A stretch of DNA of 6,372 nt, from positions 1 through 6,372 of the forward strand of contig JADFHU010000339.1 in assembly GCA_022567055.1 (NCBI GenBank), given 5' to 3'. The position numbers were made by a program, and so were the translations under genes. Source of the stretch: Planctomycetota bacterium (GTDB taxonomy: Bacteria; Planctomycetota; Phycisphaerae; Sedimentisphaerales; Anaerobacaceae). A model generated the notes under the pieces. That model made no database searches and was not told the DNA's origin. It worked only from the letters and a program-made list of their open reading frames with translations. Below, one piece after another: positions 5,195 to 6,372 of this stretch; within the stretch, counting starts at the first letter, position 1, and each line of letters opens with the position of its first letter.

Positions 5195-6372
5195 ATGCGA
5201 CTAGTAGAGCGATACCTGACGGTCATGACGGCCATGCTGGCAATAGTTGGGCTGGCGAGCCATGTGAGTGGCGGAGCGGTCTTTGAGAGCGACTGGGACG
5301 GGTTGACCGACCGGATTTGGCTCGGTCCCGAGTATTGGGCGAATCCCATGGAGGACTGGCGCATTCAGGACGGACGACTGGAGTGTAGGACCGGTGGGGC
5401 GAATCGCAACGTCCATCTCCTGGTCTGTGAACTCGCCGGGACAGCGGGGCCGTTTGCGATGTCGGTCATCTGTGGGCGTCTGGATGCGGCATCGACGGCG
5501 GGGTCCGTGGGATTTCGGATCGGCATCAGGGATGAGATCGATGACTATCGAGCCCGCTGTCTGCGGGGCCAGGGTTTGGACGTGGGTGTGGATCACCGGG
5601 GAAGGCTATTCATTGGCTCCACTTTCTCGGCGCGGGTCCTGGCAGCTCAACGGTTGCAGGATGTCGTGCTCCGGGTAGCAGGGCGAAGCAATGGGACTCT
5701 GACATTAGAAGCCAGAGACCCCGAGACAGGCGACATCCTCGCGAGCATTGGCACGCAGGTGGGTCTGCTGGCGGGCAATATCGCGCTGGTCAACAACCAC
5801 ACGCAGGGCAAGGCCCGTTACTGGTTTAAAGAGTGGAAGCTCAGCGGTGATAGCGTCCTGCGTGATGACGAACGTGCCTGGGGCCCGATCCTCTGGTCTA
5901 TGCACACGCTCCACAATACCGGGCAGGGGCACGTCATGAAGATGACGGCGCAGATGCCTCCCATGGGCTCCGGGGATCCCCAGGAAGTGATGCTGCAGAT
6001 CCCAGCCGATGGAGGCTGGCTGACCAGGGGTCGGAGCGAAATCGATGCCCTCTCCCGTACCGCTACCTTCCGGATAGAGCGGTGGCCTGCCCATCGCGAT
6101 GTCCCCTATCGCCTGGTCTACGGGGAGAGTTCCTACGAGGGGAGGGTGCGCAAAGATCCCCAGGATCAGTCTCAGGTTGTGGTCGCCGGATTCACCGGCA
6201 ACCAGGACAGCGGCTTTCCCAATAGTCAGGTCGTTCGCAACGTGGGACTGATGAATCCGGACGTGCTGTTCTTCTCCGGCGATCAAATCTACGAGGGTGT
6301 GGGAGGCTATGGCATCATTCGCCAACCGGTAGACCGGGCCGTCCTCAACTATCTCCGCAAGTGGTATCTGCT
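5195..6372 (+). CDS. Exported PhoD-like metallophosphatase with N-terminal LamG-like module (3'-truncated)
   Basis: ATG 5195-5197 has AAGGAG 8 nt upstream. The frame is open for 392 codons to the window edge, so the C-terminus is missing. Residues 1-27 are a signal peptide (MRLVERYLTVMTAMLAIVGL, cleavage near VSG-GA), so the enzyme is exported. Residues about 28-217 look like a beta-rich concanavalin/LamG-type module: FESDWDG, DWRIQDGRLEC, GFRIGI and a closing YWFKEWKLSG. This fold often binds glycans or mediates attachment. A linker of about 100 residues (ILWSMHTLH, RATFRIERWP, YRLVYGE) resembles the Ig-like N-terminal part of PhoD enzymes. The metallophosphatase domain begins at about 326 with VVVAGFTGNQDSGFPNSQ and continues with PDVLFFSGDQIYE (355-367), whose Asp is a metal ligand of this superfamily. 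Most of the active site lies beyond the edge. Expected activity is phosphomonoester or diester hydrolysis; the substrate is unknown. It is divergent from the oxidoreductase gene. Confidence 0.9.
   Translation, partial: MRLVERYLTVMTAMLAIVGLASHVSGGAVFESDWDGLTDRIWLGPEYWANPMEDWRIQDGRLECRTGGANRNVHLLVCELAGTAGPFAMSVICGRLDAASTAGSVGFRIGIRDEIDDYRARCLRGQGLDVGVDHRGRLFIGSTFSARVLAAQRLQDVVLRVAGRSNGTLTLEARDPETGDILASIGTQVGLLAGNIALVNNHTQGKARYWFKEWKLSGDSVLRDDERAWGPILWSMHTLHNTGQGHVMKMTAQMPPMGSGDPQEVMLQIPADGGWLTRGRSEIDALSRTATFRIERWPAHRDVPYRLVYGESSYEGRVRKDPQDQSQVVVAGFTGNQDSGFPNSQVVRNVGLMNPDVLFFSGDQIYEGVGGYGIIRQPVDRAVLNYLRKWYL

Noticed and set aside
5705..6325. 206-codon open frame on the minus strand
   Set aside because: It is antisense to the phosphatase frame, which has a signal peptide, a Shine-Dalgarno and recognisable motifs; the antisense translation shows none.

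Overview
The window looks like chromosomal DNA of a planctomycete or a close PVC-group relative. That is inferred from gene content: a Tat-exported Gfo/Idh/MocA oxidoreductase, an exported PhoD-like phosphatase behind a long N-terminal module, an ECF sigma factor followed by a single-TM protein and secreted coiled-coil proteins, long intergenic spacers, and palindromic repeats between genes. No rRNA, tRNA, CRISPR array or transposase gene is visible.

Layout. Positions 1-2563 hold a minus-strand cluster read from right to left: an ECF sigma factor (1982-2563), an overlapping probable anti-sigma or membrane partner (1495-1992), then two secreted helical paralogues (619-1260, and 1-579 which runs off the window). 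The sigma and partner genes overlap by 11 bp. The two secreted genes are 37 to 39 bp apart, start with the same MSP(K/R)K tract and have good Shine-Dalgarno sequences. This resembles a membrane-signalled stress-response unit whose exported proteins are effectors or sensors, but none of the partners can be named.

Two palindromic, TA-flanked elements of about 160 bp lie in this cluster. Element B (2570-2733) has long inverted repeats and abuts the 5' end of the sigma gene. Element A (about 1279-1439) lies between the partner gene and the first secreted gene. Their ends differ, but they share a conserved centre, and the innermost arms keep pairing although the bases differ. They are either MITE-like insertions or copies of a structured regulatory element.

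Positions 2928-4394 hold the oxidoreductase gene on the minus strand. The 800-bp divergent spacer that follows (4395-5194) carries no convincing gene. It holds an inverted-repeat pair (4712-4947) and a hairpin (5003-5102) whose right arm recurs downstream of the oxidoreductase (2801-2925). A plus-strand exported PhoD-like phosphatase starts at 5195 and runs off the right edge.

The most interesting signals are the two core-sharing palindromes bracketing the sigma/partner pair, the unassigned tandem secreted paralogues under that sigma factor, and the repeated GACAAC-rich hairpin.
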